Shown one piece after another: positions 44,328-52,934 of a stretch of 60,815 nt of DNA. Position numbers and translations under genes: made by a program. Position 1 is the stretch's first letter; each line of letters begins with the position of its first letter. This DNA is from Nitrososphaeraceae archaeon (lineage in GTDB: Archaea > Thermoproteota > Nitrososphaeria > Nitrososphaerales > Nitrososphaeraceae): positions 1 to 60,815 of the forward strand of contig JAJPHM010000061.1 in NCBI GenBank assembly GCA_021325295.1, given 5' to 3'. Below the pieces are notes generated by a model. The model saw only the letters and a program-made list of their open reading frames with translations, was not told the DNA's origin and did no database searches.

Positions 44328-45248
44328 TTACTTGTATTCTACTTGGATCTTTATTCCATCCGCATCACACACAAAATGCGATTTTTCTGATAATTTCGTT
44401 TGCTGGCTGTATTTTGACATTTGATTTCCCAGTCGCTCAAATTCCGCTTTGCTTAGCAATAGTATACTAAAATGGTTCAATCCAATACTTTGAGGTGCAG
44501 CCGGCAAAATATCAGTTCCAAGCCAAGTATTTGTCGCAATGTGGTGATGGTATTTGTCTGCTGCAAAGAATGCGGCACCGGGAATAGTCGCTGTCATATT
44601 CAATCCAAGAACGTCGCGGTAGAAACTTTGCGCCTTGGATATATTGCGAACGTGCAAGTGAACATGACCAATTGTTGTCTTGGGTGGCATTTCCTCCCAT
44701 CCTTTGTCAGTTGCTTCCATTACCAAGTCTTCAGTATTCAGAGCTAGAGTTGCCATTTCTACTTTGTCGCCATGCCAGTTCCATTCCGATGCTGGCCTGT
44801 CTCTGTAAAGCTCGATCCCATTGAAGTCCGGATCACGTATATAGATAGACTCTGATACAAGATGGTCTGCAAAGCCGTCGAAATGCACCTTATCACGATT
44901 GTCAACTAGATTTAGAAGCATGTCTGCAAGGTGCTTTCTCTCAGGCAGCAGTATGGCAAAGTGATATAATCCTGCTCTCTTGCGCAAAGTCGAAGAGCTG
45001 GGCATATCGCGGTTATTGTTCGCATTAACTTGTAGTAATTCCACCAGATATGATGATGAAGAATCTTCTCCAGACGTAGCAAGTAATGCTTTATCGGCTG
45101 ATTTTGTTACCACTTTGAAGCCTAATATTTTATGATAGAATTCTAGAGAGCGTTCAAGGTTAAACACATTGAGACTAACGTGTCCTATTCTCATAGATGG
45201 AGCAATCTTGAATGGGTGTGAGGATGCAGGCTGGCTTATTTTGCTCAT
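44328..45248 (-). CDS. VOC-family dioxygenase/glyoxalase-like protein
   Basis: Two VOC units: one beginning MRIGHVSLNVFNLERSLEFY, the second TTIGHVHLHVRNISKAQSFY, with the metal ligands in each half. This is the arrangement of extradiol ring-cleavage dioxygenases (CatE-like). The frame is open from 45284, but a TATA-like TTAATAGG suggests the ATG at 45248. Substrate unknown. Confidence 0.75.
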   Translation of the reverse strand: MSKISQPASSHPFKIAPSMRIGHVSLNVFNLERSLEFYHKILGFKVVTKSADKALLATSGEDSSSSYLVELLQVNANNNRDMPSSSTLRKRAGLYHFAILLPERKHLADMLLNLVDNRDKVHFDGFADHLVSESIYIRDPDFNGIELYRDRPASEWNWHGDKVEMATLALNTEDLVMEATDKGWEEMPPKTTIGHVHLHVRNISKAQSFYRDVLGLNMTATIPGAAFFAADKYHHHIATNTWLGTDILPAAPQSIGLNHFSILLLSKAEFERLGNQMSKYSQQTKLSEKSHFVCDADGIKIQVEYK

Positions 45249-45317
45249 AATACTGAAATATTGACAAGACTGCCTATTAAGCACTGTAGTAATTCCACAC
45301 CAAGTAAGTAGGTCTGA

Positions 45318-45398
45318 CCTTATTTGCTTGACCTTTCAAAATACAAAGGCATAGAAGTTGTGACAGTTAATGATATGCTAAAGAAGTTTGGTTATTGA
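45318..45398 (+). pseudogene. Relic of a PIN-domain-like C-terminus
   Basis: A 26-codon frame between a TGA and a TGA reads LDLSKYKGIEVVTVNDML, which is like the C-terminal strand and helix of VapC-type PIN proteins. No upstream part is present. A small remnant in the 45285-45455 gap. Confidence 0.3.
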
Positions 45399-45455
45399 AT
45401 CTCATTATCGCCTAAAAGTCCTAGAGCAGTGAAAACTAATCGAACAAACAATCCA

Positions 45456-45674
45456 CTATGCAATCCTGACAAATTTGTACCCTGACCTTTCCAGTTTTTG
45501 CTTTATCGTCTCTCTGCTTATTATCCGCGGATCAAACTCTACTATCACAGAATCAGTCATATAGTCAATATCCACTCTAGATACACCGCTTTCCTGATTC
45601 AGCTGCTTTTCAACTACTGGTTTGCAGGATGTGCAGTACATGCCGACTATTTTGAAGAATGCTTTCTGGATCAT
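45456..45674 (-). CDS. HMA-domain metal chaperone, CopZ-like
   Basis: A 72-residue protein with one HMA domain. The metal motif is GMYCTSC rather than GMTCxxC, and the rest (SRVDIDYMTDSVIVEFDP) is standard. It would bind Cu+ and hand it to CopA, which lacks an HMA domain of its own. About 1.3 kb from copA. Confidence 0.82.
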   Translation of the reverse strand: MIQKAFFKIVGMYCTSCKPVVEKQLNQESGVSRVDIDYMTDSVIVEFDPRIISRETIKQKLERSGYKFVRIA

Positions 45675-45754
45675 GGCCTGCTTTAGTTAGTTTAGATGCC
45701 TGACTTTCTTTTTATTAGTTATTACTTTTTAAACAAAGCTCCTATCCGGGTTAA

Positions 45755-45887
45755 CCTTATATCCCTGTAACCCCTAGCAATCCTAGACAAGAGTTTTACG
45801 GCGGATTTGTCATATAGAAAATAGAGTCATATCTTCCGTAGCTTTTGTAGCTACACAAACAATTCAGAAGAGAAGAGTAGAAAAAGA
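45755..45887 (+). promoter_or_regulatory. Promoter and long 5' leader of the DEAD-box helicase gene
   Basis: A TATA-like CCTTATATCCC is at about 45751-45761, 130 nt before the ATG at 45888. The leader would contain a GTAGC/GCTAC hairpin at about 45838-45854 and a purine-rich end. DEAD-box helicase mRNAs often have long regulated leaders, but no named element is recognised. A nearer promoter (CATATAG at about 45812) is possible. Confidence 0.3.
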
Positions 45888-47234
45888 ATGACAAAAACAT
45901 TCGAAGAGTTAGGATTGAGTGCAGAACTAACAAGAGCACTCAAAGAAAATGGATTTGAGGCGCCTTTCCCTATTCAAGAGGCAGCTATACCTTTTGTTTT
46001 AGCAGGTAAAGATGTCGTGGGGCAGGCGCATACAGGAACCGGCAAGACGGCGGCTTTTTCGCTGCCCATATTGCAAAAGATAAAGAGAAACGGCTCCATA
46101 CAGGCACTCATTCTGGTGCCTACCAGGGAGCTTGCAGTACAGGTAACAACTGAGATAAACAAGCTCGCAAAATATACCGGAATCAGGACAGCTTCAATTT
46201 ATGGCGGGCAGAGTATCAACATCCAGCACGACAGGTTGAGAAGAGGAGTTCAGATAGTGGTCGCGACGCCCGGCAGGCTGATCGACCATGTAAAGCAGGG
46301 CTCCATAGTTCTGGATGATGTAAAATTCGTTGTTCTGGACGAAGCAGACAGGATGCTTGACATGGGATTTATCGACGACATCAAGTTCATTCTGTTTTAT
46401 GTCAACGACGACAGGCAGACTTGCCTGTTCTCTGCAACCATGCCACCTGAAATCTTGAGACTTGCAGAAGAATATATGAAAGACATCAAGCAGGTCAGGC
46501 TCAACGAAGAGGAAATAGGCCTTGATAGCATCGACCAGTCGTACCTTGTTGTCGACGAGCGGGAAAAATTCAAGCACCTCTGCAACTTTATCAGGTCTGC
46601 CGGCAAGCAGACGATTGTATTTGCCGCAACCAAGCAGAGGGCAGACAGGCTTGCAATGAAGCTAAAAGACGAAGGCCTCAGAGCAGTAACAATCCACGGT
46701 GATCTCTCACAGAGGCAGAGAGATAACGCAATGTACCGGTTCAGAAAGGGAGCAGAAGATATCCTGGTCGCAACAGATATCGCAGCAAGGGGGATTGATG
46801 TGCCGGCTGTAGGCCATGTAATCAACTTTGATGTTCCCGAAGACCCGATGGTTTACTTCCACAGGATTGGAAGAACGGCAAGGGCAGGCATGAGCGGAAG
46901 GGCAATCTCACTTGTGTCCCAAGACCGCGTTGGCGACTTTGACCGCATTCTGAGGGAGACCAAGCTACCAATCCGCAAGCTAAATGACGAGATGGGCATT
47001 GAAGTACCTGTAGTGCGGCAGCGCGTGCCGTATACAGGAGGCTTCCGTGGTCATGGTCAGGGCGGTCACCAGAGAAGGTATGGCGGTGGCAGATTTGGCG
47101 GAGGCGGTTACCGGCAGCACAATTCAGGAGGTCAAGGTTACGGCAGGCGGAGCTATGGCGACAGATACAGAGACAGAGACAGAGATAGAGGTTCTCAGGG
47201 CCGGTATGAAACCCGGCGCTACAGCGGATACTAG
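45888..47234 (+). CDS. DEAD-box RNA helicase with Gly/Arg-rich tail
   Basis: A 448-residue RNA helicase. Motifs: Q-motif, AHTGTGKT near 46-53, PTREL near 80, DEAD near 152, SAT near 182, HRIGRTARAG near 325. The last 70 residues are Gly/Arg/Tyr-rich (RGG-type), giving RNA binding or condensate-forming properties. Homologous to DeaD/CshA-type proteins used in ribosome and mRNA remodelling, often cold-induced. Confidence 0.95.
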   Translation: MTKTFEELGLSAELTRALKENGFEAPFPIQEAAIPFVLAGKDVVGQAHTGTGKTAAFSLPILQKIKRNGSIQALILVPTRELAVQVTTEINKLAKYTGIRTASIYGGQSINIQHDRLRRGVQIVVATPGRLIDHVKQGSIVLDDVKFVVLDEADRMLDMGFIDDIKFILFYVNDDRQTCLFSATMPPEILRLAEEYMKDIKQVRLNEEEIGLDSIDQSYLVVDEREKFKHLCNFIRSAGKQTIVFAATKQRADRLAMKLKDEGLRAVTIHGDLSQRQRDNAMYRFRKGAEDILVATDIAARGIDVPAVGHVINFDVPEDPMVYFHRIGRTARAGMSGRAISLVSQDRVGDFDRILRETKLPIRKLNDEMGIEVPVVRQRVPYTGGFRGHGQGGHQRRYGGGRFGGGGYRQHNSGGQGYGRRSYGDRYRDRDRDRGSQGRYETRRYSGY

Positions 47235-47235
47235 C

Positions 47236-47300
47236 CGGACAGGCTAGCAAGCAACCGGGCCTCTCGGGCTCTGCCATTTTTTATTCTCTTTTTGTTTTAA
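47236..47300 (+). terminator. Terminator region after the DEAD-box gene
   Basis: A short AGCC/GGCT hairpin and a CCGGGC...CTCGGG region are followed by T-rich runs (CATTTTTTATTC, CTTTTTGTTTTAA). T-rich tracts are the archaeal termination signal. Confidence 0.45.
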
Positions 47301-47454
47301 TTAATTAATGAATGAATGACTTGATACTGGTATTGATAGCACGCAACCTAACAAATACAATCAAACTCGACTTTAGATATTAAATTACCTACCTGTCATT
47401 CTCCGCTCAATCCTTTTAAGACCCGCGGGTAAACAGATCAGAGCAGAGCATAGT

Positions 47455-48024
47455 ATGGCCTTTGGCGTCGATACCTTGGAAGCGCTTACAGAGAAACTAA
47501 AACAGCTTGTCAATGATACCCAGAACCTGTACGAATCGTTTATCGATGCAAATGAGCTTTACAAGCAGCACAAGATGCAGGACAGAGAGTTCTTTGCCAG
47601 AATAGGCCAGTATCTTGTGGCAAGCTCTGCTTTGAATTTTCTTGCCGTCAGGGTAATACTTGAAATAAAGTCTGCTATGGACAAGGGGACAAGCATAAAG
47701 AGCCCGACTGGCAGCGCTGCAGCCGGCCCGCAGGCAGGATTTGGTATAGGCGGATTTATCGGGGGAGCAGGGACGGCAGGACCAACACCTACGCCGACAT
47801 CAGCAGCTGGACAGACGCCATCTCAGGCCGGCGGGTCATCATATATAATGCCCTCGCCACAGGAGCCAACTTTCAAGCCTGTCGACATCGAAATCAGCCG
47901 CTCTGCACGAATGCAAAATTCCAGTCCATCCTCATCTTCGGGAGCAACCAAAAGCTGCATAGTCTGCGGTGCATCAATTCCAAAGCAGGCAAAATTCTGC
48001 AGCAAATGCGGAAAATCTCAGTAG
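47455..48024 (+). CDS. Zinc-ribbon protein with helical N-terminus
   Basis: A 189-residue protein: helical N-terminal region (1-80), low-complexity Gly/Ala/Pro/Thr linker (about 85-150), and a C-terminal zinc ribbon with CIVCG and CSKCG. Function unknown. The downstream protein at 48255 has the same type of C-terminus. Confidence 0.65.
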   Translation: MAFGVDTLEALTEKLKQLVNDTQNLYESFIDANELYKQHKMQDREFFARIGQYLVASSALNFLAVRVILEIKSAMDKGTSIKSPTGSAAAGPQAGFGIGGFIGGAGTAGPTPTPTSAAGQTPSQAGGSSYIMPSPQEPTFKPVDIEISRSARMQNSSPSSSSGATKSCIVCGASIPKQAKFCSKCGKSQ

Positions 48025-48254
48025 CATGGCCATTTGAGCTGCCATATGCTTGACCTGTCCGATGTCTATGCGTCGTGCCTGAATATACTTGATCTGCATA
48101 TCCGAAAACCTCCGCCGCATTTATGACGGCAATAACAGATGCAGGCAAGCGAGTAAATATCTCAAGGAAAAATAAATAAATCAACAAAACAAAGCAACGC
48201 AAAGCAAACAACTAAAATCCACCTAGCGCTTTACCTGTATTGGATTAAAGGAAA

Positions 48255-48668
48255 ATGAAGATATTCAACGGCAGAGCTGCAACAGAAGAATACATGTCCA
48301 CACATTCACTTACCTTTTCAACTCCCGAGATGACACTCAAGAAATTTGCACTCTGGCTTGGGGAGTCTGTCTCACAACCTGGCGGCAGAGAGCCCATTCC
48401 ACGACTTCTTACCTATATTGAAGAAAAGGGCGAAAAAAGGGATTCAGACGTTATTCCAGATACTGACGACTCTTTCAAACCAAGCGGCGCAGTTACAGAA
48501 ATGTATGAAGGTATTACAATGCCCGGTGCCTCTACCGACGAAATGGAGCCTCCGCAGATAAAGCCTCTTGGCAATGAGGACGATGCCAGCAAATTTTGCA
48601 TAGAATGTGGCGGCAAGCTCAGAGCAGAGGTCAAGTTCTGCACAAAGTGCGGGAGCAGGCAGGAATGA
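48255..48668 (+). CDS. Zinc-ribbon protein
   Basis: A 137-residue protein with an acidic middle and a C-terminal zinc ribbon (CIECGGK, CTKCGSR). The N-terminal 55 residues look folded (MTLKKFALWLGESVS). The 230-nt gap before it shows nothing beyond A/T-rich sequence. Function unknown. Confidence 0.55.
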   Translation: MKIFNGRAATEEYMSTHSLTFSTPEMTLKKFALWLGESVSQPGGREPIPRLLTYIEEKGEKRDSDVIPDTDDSFKPSGAVTEMYEGITMPGASTDEMEPPQIKPLGNEDDASKFCIECGGKLRAEVKFCTKCGSRQE

Positions 48669-48797
48669 GCTGTATGTATCTATCTATCTATGTATGTCAC
48701 GACGCACATTCATATCCAGATCCATATCCGTGCATCAAGCAAGCAAAGCCCGAACAGACGTGAAATGAATAGAATAATTGAACAGTAGTAGAATCTA

Positions 48798-49457
48798 ATG
48801 AATCCAAAGCAAAAAAAGGAAAAAAAGAAAACGCTTGCAATAACAGGAAACCCCGGCGTTGGCAAACATACTGTGGCAAAGTTGGTCGCTGACAGGCTCG
48901 GTCCGCAAACCGTAACAATCGACCTGAACAAGCTTGCTATAGAGCATGGAGCCATTTTGAAAAAAACCCCACGAGGCTTGGATGTTGATGTGAAAAAGCT
49001 TGCCCGCCTGGTGAGGGAAAGAGTTAGGGTTTCTGCAGGCAATAATAATGATGTGCTCATAGTCGGTCACCTGGTGCCCTATGTCGTCAGGCCCGTTGAT
49101 GTCGATCTTGTAGCGGTCTTGAGGCGCTCGCCGTACGAGCTTGTCAAGACATTTGCGGCAAGGAGGTATTCTGCAGAAAAGAGCAGGGAAAATGCCGCCA
49201 GCGAGATCCTCGGCGTTGTGTTCTCTGACGCCTTCAAAGCTTTTGGCAGAAGAAAGGTGGCCGAGTTTGACACTACCGGACGGACGCCAGACAAGACTGC
49301 AGATGAAATAATCCAGATGCTGAACAAGTTACTGCAAAAGCGTGCCGGGGTTGTTGACTGGCTTGCTATGGTAGCGGAAAAGGGGGATATGCAAAAGTTT
49401 TTCGACCTTGGGTTGAAGAAAGGAAGGAAAGAAAGAATGAACGACAAGGGCAAATAA
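48798..49457 (+). CDS. Fap7/hCINAP-type adenylate kinase
   Basis: A 219-residue NTPase with P-loop GNPGVGKH at 17-24, a preceding basic tail, and LRRSPYELVKTFAARRY, typical of the Fap7/AK6 family. Fap7 binds uS11 and drives late small-subunit maturation; uS11 is also in this window. Ends 138 nt before the Lsm gene. Confidence 0.85.
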   Translation: MNPKQKKEKKKTLAITGNPGVGKHTVAKLVADRLGPQTVTIDLNKLAIEHGAILKKTPRGLDVDVKKLARLVRERVRVSAGNNNDVLIVGHLVPYVVRPVDVDLVAVLRRSPYELVKTFAARRYSAEKSRENAASEILGVVFSDAFKAFGRRKVAEFDTTGRTPDKTADEIIQMLNKLLQKRAGVVDWLAMVAEKGDMQKFFDLGLKKGRKERMNDKGK

Positions 49458-49554
49458 CCTGAATTGAGAAAAAGGAGTCACCTGCATCCTCACATCGCCT
49501 TTCAGGACTGGGGGAGAAAAAATTGCGCCAGAAAACCGGCAAAATGATGAAATT

Positions 49555-49564
49555 CGTATATATA
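49555..49564 (+). promoter_or_regulatory. TATA box of the Lsm-tgtA unit
   Basis: CGTATATATAT lies about 32-41 nt before the ATG at 49596, leaving a leader of about 8-10 nt. It suggests lsm and tgtA have their own promoter separate from the Fap7-type gene. Confidence 0.55.
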
Positions 49565-49595
49565 TTGCTCAAAAGCATAGGTGTAAGGAAAAATA

Positions 49596-50009
49596 ATGGC
49601 AGCGGTTGTTACTCGAAAATTTGGCGAAGAGACGCTACAATTTCTTGGCAAAAAGGTCTCGATAGAAACTTCTGATCAAAGGGTTTACAATGGAACTTTG
49701 ACAGGCATAGACGAGCGGCTGGATATTGTGCTTGACAATGTCGAGGGACACGGTATACTGAAAATGATCCTGAACGGCACATTTGTCAAGGAAATCAGGC
49801 TGATGGAAAAGCCTTTTGACTTCAAGGCACTGGCAGACAGGCTATCGCGGGTCTTTCCCGGCCTTGTCAAGATACGTGAAGACGTCGGAGCAATTATAGT
49901 GATGGACAAGATCAAAGTCACGCAGGCCGGAATCGAAGAAGGCTCTGGACTTGCAGCCGACAGAGTCAGAGCCGTCTATGATGAATTCATACGGGAGACA
50001 AAGAAGTAG
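49596..50009 (+). CDS. Lsm-domain RNA-binding protein
   Basis: A 137-residue protein. Residues about 10-70 are an Sm fold (LGKKVSIETSDQRVYNGTLT, RLDIVLDNV). The remaining half is an extra helical domain not present in the short archaeal Lsm1/2 (Lsm3-like form). Its stop overlaps the GTG of tgtA by one base. Confidence 0.8.
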   Translation: MAAVVTRKFGEETLQFLGKKVSIETSDQRVYNGTLTGIDERLDIVLDNVEGHGILKMILNGTFVKEIRLMEKPFDFKALADRLSRVFPGLVKIREDVGAIIVMDKIKVTQAGIEEGSGLAADRVRAVYDEFIRETKK

Positions 50010-51685
50010 TGGCATTTGATGTCCGGTACACAGACCTTGCAGGTCGGATAGGACGGCTTGATACTCCACACGGAATTCTAGAGACGCCAGCATTTATCCC
50101 AGTCGTCCATCCAGTAAAGCAATCTGTCAGTACGCAATTTCTAAAGGATATGGGATTTGCAGGCGTTATAACCAACGCGTACATCACTTTGAGGCATTAC
50201 GGCGACGATGCCCGCAAAAGAGGCATACATGACATAATTCACTATGACGGCGTAGTTATGACAGATTCTGGAGGCTACCAGGTGCTAGAGTACGGCTCAG
50301 TTGAAGTAGAACCGGAAGATATGGCCAGATTTGAAGTGGATATTGGAACCGATATAGCCGTCCCGCTTGACAAGCCAACAGGCTATGGGCTGCAATACTC
50401 GAAGGCAAAAGAATATGTCGAAATTACGCTAAGAAATGCCAGTCGAACGCTTGAAGTTGTACGGCAGGAAAGAAGGAAAGAGCAAGAATGGAAGGAAGAA
50501 GGAAAAGCAACTACGACAACTACATCTATGTCTACATCTTCTGGTGAAAAACTAAACAACAACTCCAACGGGCTATCAGATGTAGACACACTCTGGGCAG
50601 GTCCTATCCAGGGTGCAGAACATCTTGATCTTGTAGACTATTCTGCCAACGCCTTGAGGGAGATGGACTTTGAGGTCATGGCCTTGGGAAGCCCGGTAGA
50701 GGTAATGGAATCATATGAATTTGCAACCCTTGCACAGATGATCGCAGCCGCAAAGCGCGCAGTGCCGGCGAAGCCTCTGCACCTGTTTGGAGCTGGTCAC
50801 CCGCTGACAATTCCTCTTGCAATAGCACTTGGATGCGATACATTTGATTCTGCATCGTACATGCTTTATGCCAAGGATGGGAGATACATGCACGCAAACG
50901 GCACGGCAAGGCTTCAGGACATTGCATATCTACCCTGCTGCTGCCCCGTATGTTCTTCAACTACTGCCAAGGATCTGAAAGACATGGAGCCGGAGAGGCG
51001 GATAGTACAGGTTGCAAAACATAACCTCTATGTGCTCAAGGCCGAGGTAGATTCGGCAAAGCAGGCTATAATGGACGGCAGGCTGTGGGAGCATGTTATG
51101 CAAAAAGCCCGGGCGCATCCAAAGCTCATGGAAGCTGTCGAGTTTTTCAAGGACCTGAAGATGCTCGAGAGTGGAACTTGTGTCTTTAAGGACAAGGCAC
51201 TTTTCTTGTACCATCCAGTTGACCAGCACAGGCCCGAGGCCAGAAGATTCAGAAGCATGCTGTCAGGCTTCAAGACAGCAAAAAAGAAATTAATCCTTTA
51301 TCCGGACACACAAATACATCCATTTTATTCTACAAAGGATTTTGCCAGCATGAGAGCCAAGTTTGCCGACGCCCAGATCTGCAGCTACAACCCTTTTCTT
51401 GGAATAATCCCTGCAGAGGTATCCGATATCTTTCCGGCTGCTCACAACCTGATTCCAAGAACAAGCCGCAACGGCAGAGACTATCCCACTTTTGCAGAAT
51501 CGCTCAACGGATTTCTGTCACAGAACCACTTTGAAGAGATAACTATTGTAGCAGATGATTTTATGCGCCAGATTATCGATTCAGGTGCAGAAATGAAAGC
51601 CGAGGGAGCAGAAAGGATTGAAAATAATTCCATGGCCAAGATCAGGGTAATAGATTATGAAGATGGCGTTTTTTTGAGGCTCTAG
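50009..51685 (+). CDS. tgtA: Archaeosine tRNA-guanine transglycosylase
   Basis: A 558-residue enzyme that inserts preQ0 at position 15 of tRNA. Nucleophile region MTDSGGYQ at 84-91, LWAGPIQG near 195, and zinc site CCCPVC near 310. C1/C2 domains follow; a clear PUA end is not seen. A low-complexity segment of about 40 residues (153-194, Lys/Glu then Thr/Ser/Asn) is inserted in the catalytic barrel. The GTG start overlaps the Lsm stop. Uses the product of queC at 8947. Confidence 0.9.
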   Translation: MAFDVRYTDLAGRIGRLDTPHGILETPAFIPVVHPVKQSVSTQFLKDMGFAGVITNAYITLRHYGDDARKRGIHDIIHYDGVVMTDSGGYQVLEYGSVEVEPEDMARFEVDIGTDIAVPLDKPTGYGLQYSKAKEYVEITLRNASRTLEVVRQERRKEQEWKEEGKATTTTTSMSTSSGEKLNNNSNGLSDVDTLWAGPIQGAEHLDLVDYSANALREMDFEVMALGSPVEVMESYEFATLAQMIAAAKRAVPAKPLHLFGAGHPLTIPLAIALGCDTFDSASYMLYAKDGRYMHANGTARLQDIAYLPCCCPVCSSTTAKDLKDMEPERRIVQVAKHNLYVLKAEVDSAKQAIMDGRLWEHVMQKARAHPKLMEAVEFFKDLKMLESGTCVFKDKALFLYHPVDQHRPEARRFRSMLSGFKTAKKKLILYPDTQIHPFYSTKDFASMRAKFADAQICSYNPFLGIIPAEVSDIFPAAHNLIPRTSRNGRDYPTFAESLNGFLSQNHFEEITIVADDFMRQIIDSGAEMKAEGAERIENNSMAKIRVIDYEDGVFLRL

Positions 51686-51764
51686 ATAACTTGTTTAGCT
51701 TGCCGGCAGGTCAACCTACTACTATTACTATCTGATCATTGCTCGCTAACAAGCCGGGGTTAGC

Positions 51765-51836
51765 CGCAAAGAATAGGAAAAGGAAAAGATAAGTAAAGAA
51801 AAGAAAGAAAAGGAAAGGAAAGGAAAGAAAAAAAGA
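51765..51836. repeat. Polypurine tract
   Basis: About 70 nt almost all A or G on the plus strand, built of GGAAA and GAAA units. Similar tracts are at 52556-52615, 53936-53965, 9601-9640, 17880-17985, 39540-39610 and 55560-55615. Confidence 0.7.
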
Positions 51837-51858
51837 TGCGGCCTATTTTCTTTACTCA

Positions 51859-52554
51859 ATGTTGGTTCCAATGACTCTGCCCCAGCCAACAGATCCAGAT
51901 TATTACTCCCGTGCCATAGAGCTACAAAAAGCAATTGCAAAAAGGGTAATAGCTGCAGACCAGTACGGAAAGATAAATTACGTATGTGGCGTTGACGTAT
52001 CATACAGGGACAACATTGCTTATTGTTGTGCGGCAGTAGTAAGGCGGTCAGACCTGAGCTTCGTAGAGTCAGCGTATGCCAAAATGGCGGTCAGGCAGCC
52101 ATACATTCCGGGTCTTTTTATGCTGCGAGAGTCAGGGCCTATAATGCACACTTTGACATTGCTGAAAAGTGATTTTGATCTTTTGATGGTCGATGGGCAC
52201 GGGCAGCTTCATCCGAGAAAATGTGGTCTTGCATGCTATATCGGTGTGACAATCAACAAACCCGCGATGGGGGTAGCCAAAAAACTGCTCTGTGGTAAGG
52301 TGCGCAAGAACGGGAAGGTGGCTGGAGGTGGATCCGTAGAGCTTGACGGACAAGTATTTGGCAGAGTAATTTCAAAAAGAAAAAGGCGAAAGAACGGTTA
52401 CACCATAAACAAGACCTACGTAAGTGTTGGGCACAGGATCAGTCTAGAATCTGCTGTCAGATTTGCAAAAGAGCTAACGCGCAGGAGTGAGTGGATTCCG
52501 GAACCACTCCGGATTGCAGACGCGGGCTCAAAAAATAGAGCAAATTTTGTCTAG
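51859..52554 (+). CDS. nfi: Endonuclease V
   Basis: A 231-residue deoxyinosine repair nuclease. GVDVSY gives the first Asp, YIPGLFMLRE the Tyr-Ile-Pro-Gly wedge and Glu, and VDGHGQLHPRKCG the second Asp. All active-site residues are present. A second ATG at 51871 is a possible start. Confidence 0.92.
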   Translation: MLVPMTLPQPTDPDYYSRAIELQKAIAKRVIAADQYGKINYVCGVDVSYRDNIAYCCAAVVRRSDLSFVESAYAKMAVRQPYIPGLFMLRESGPIMHTLTLLKSDFDLLMVDGHGQLHPRKCGLACYIGVTINKPAMGVAKKLLCGKVRKNGKVAGGGSVELDGQVFGRVISKRKRRKNGYTINKTYVSVGHRISLESAVRFAKELTRRSEWIPEPLRIADAGSKNRANFV

Positions 52555-52628
52555 CAAAGATAAGGAAGAAAGGAAAGGAAAAGGAAGAGAGGGAAGGGAT
52601 TGGAAAAGAAAGTGCATAGAAGAACTAA

Positions 52629-52680
52629 TTTGGCCGCTGGCCAAAAGCCTAGTGGTTTGCCACTAGAGGCGTAGCCTCTA
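52629..52680. repeat. Three successive hairpins
   Basis: In the 380-nt gap 52555-52934: TTTGGCC-GCT-GGCCAAA (52629-52645), CTAGTGG-TTTG-CCACTAG (52649-52666) and TAGAGGC-GTA-GCCTCTA (52664-52680), each with 7-bp stems. The last two overlap by TAG, so they are alternative pairings. Part also codes for the small ORF at 52649. Confidence 0.6.
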
Positions 52681-52798
52681 CCTTTTCCAGCTCTGGTTCA
52701 TGCTCTTCTATGTTAATTCTATTTTTCAGTTTTCCCCTCTGCTTGTTTTCGTAGTACATGTAGTCGCACATTTTTTCTCGTGTACTTTTTGCAATCAT
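52649..52798 (-). CDS. Possible 49-residue protein
   Basis: A short minus-strand ORF starts MIAKSTREKMCDYMYYENKQ and ends in an acidic segment and VANH. It has a normal charged composition and a CTATATACG TATA-like site about 55 nt upstream. The 3' end is within the hairpin array. Unknown family; could be chance. Confidence 0.3.
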   Translation of the reverse strand: MIAKSTREKMCDYMYYENKQRGKLKNRINIEEHEPELEKVEATPLVANH

Positions 52799-52934
52799 GA
52801 GAGATAAGTCTTTTCGTCCAGTTCAGACGAATCTCCAAGCCTCTATGCACGTATATAGGTGGGTATGCCAGCCCGAATCGCCATGACAGCGTTGCAGGTT
52901 GCGCGCAGCAGCCAGCAGATGCCAATACCTGCCT

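Noticed and set aside
52719-52925. 68-codon ORF on the minus strand
   Set aside because: Unnatural composition and overlap with the more protein-like 49-codon frame; no start signals.
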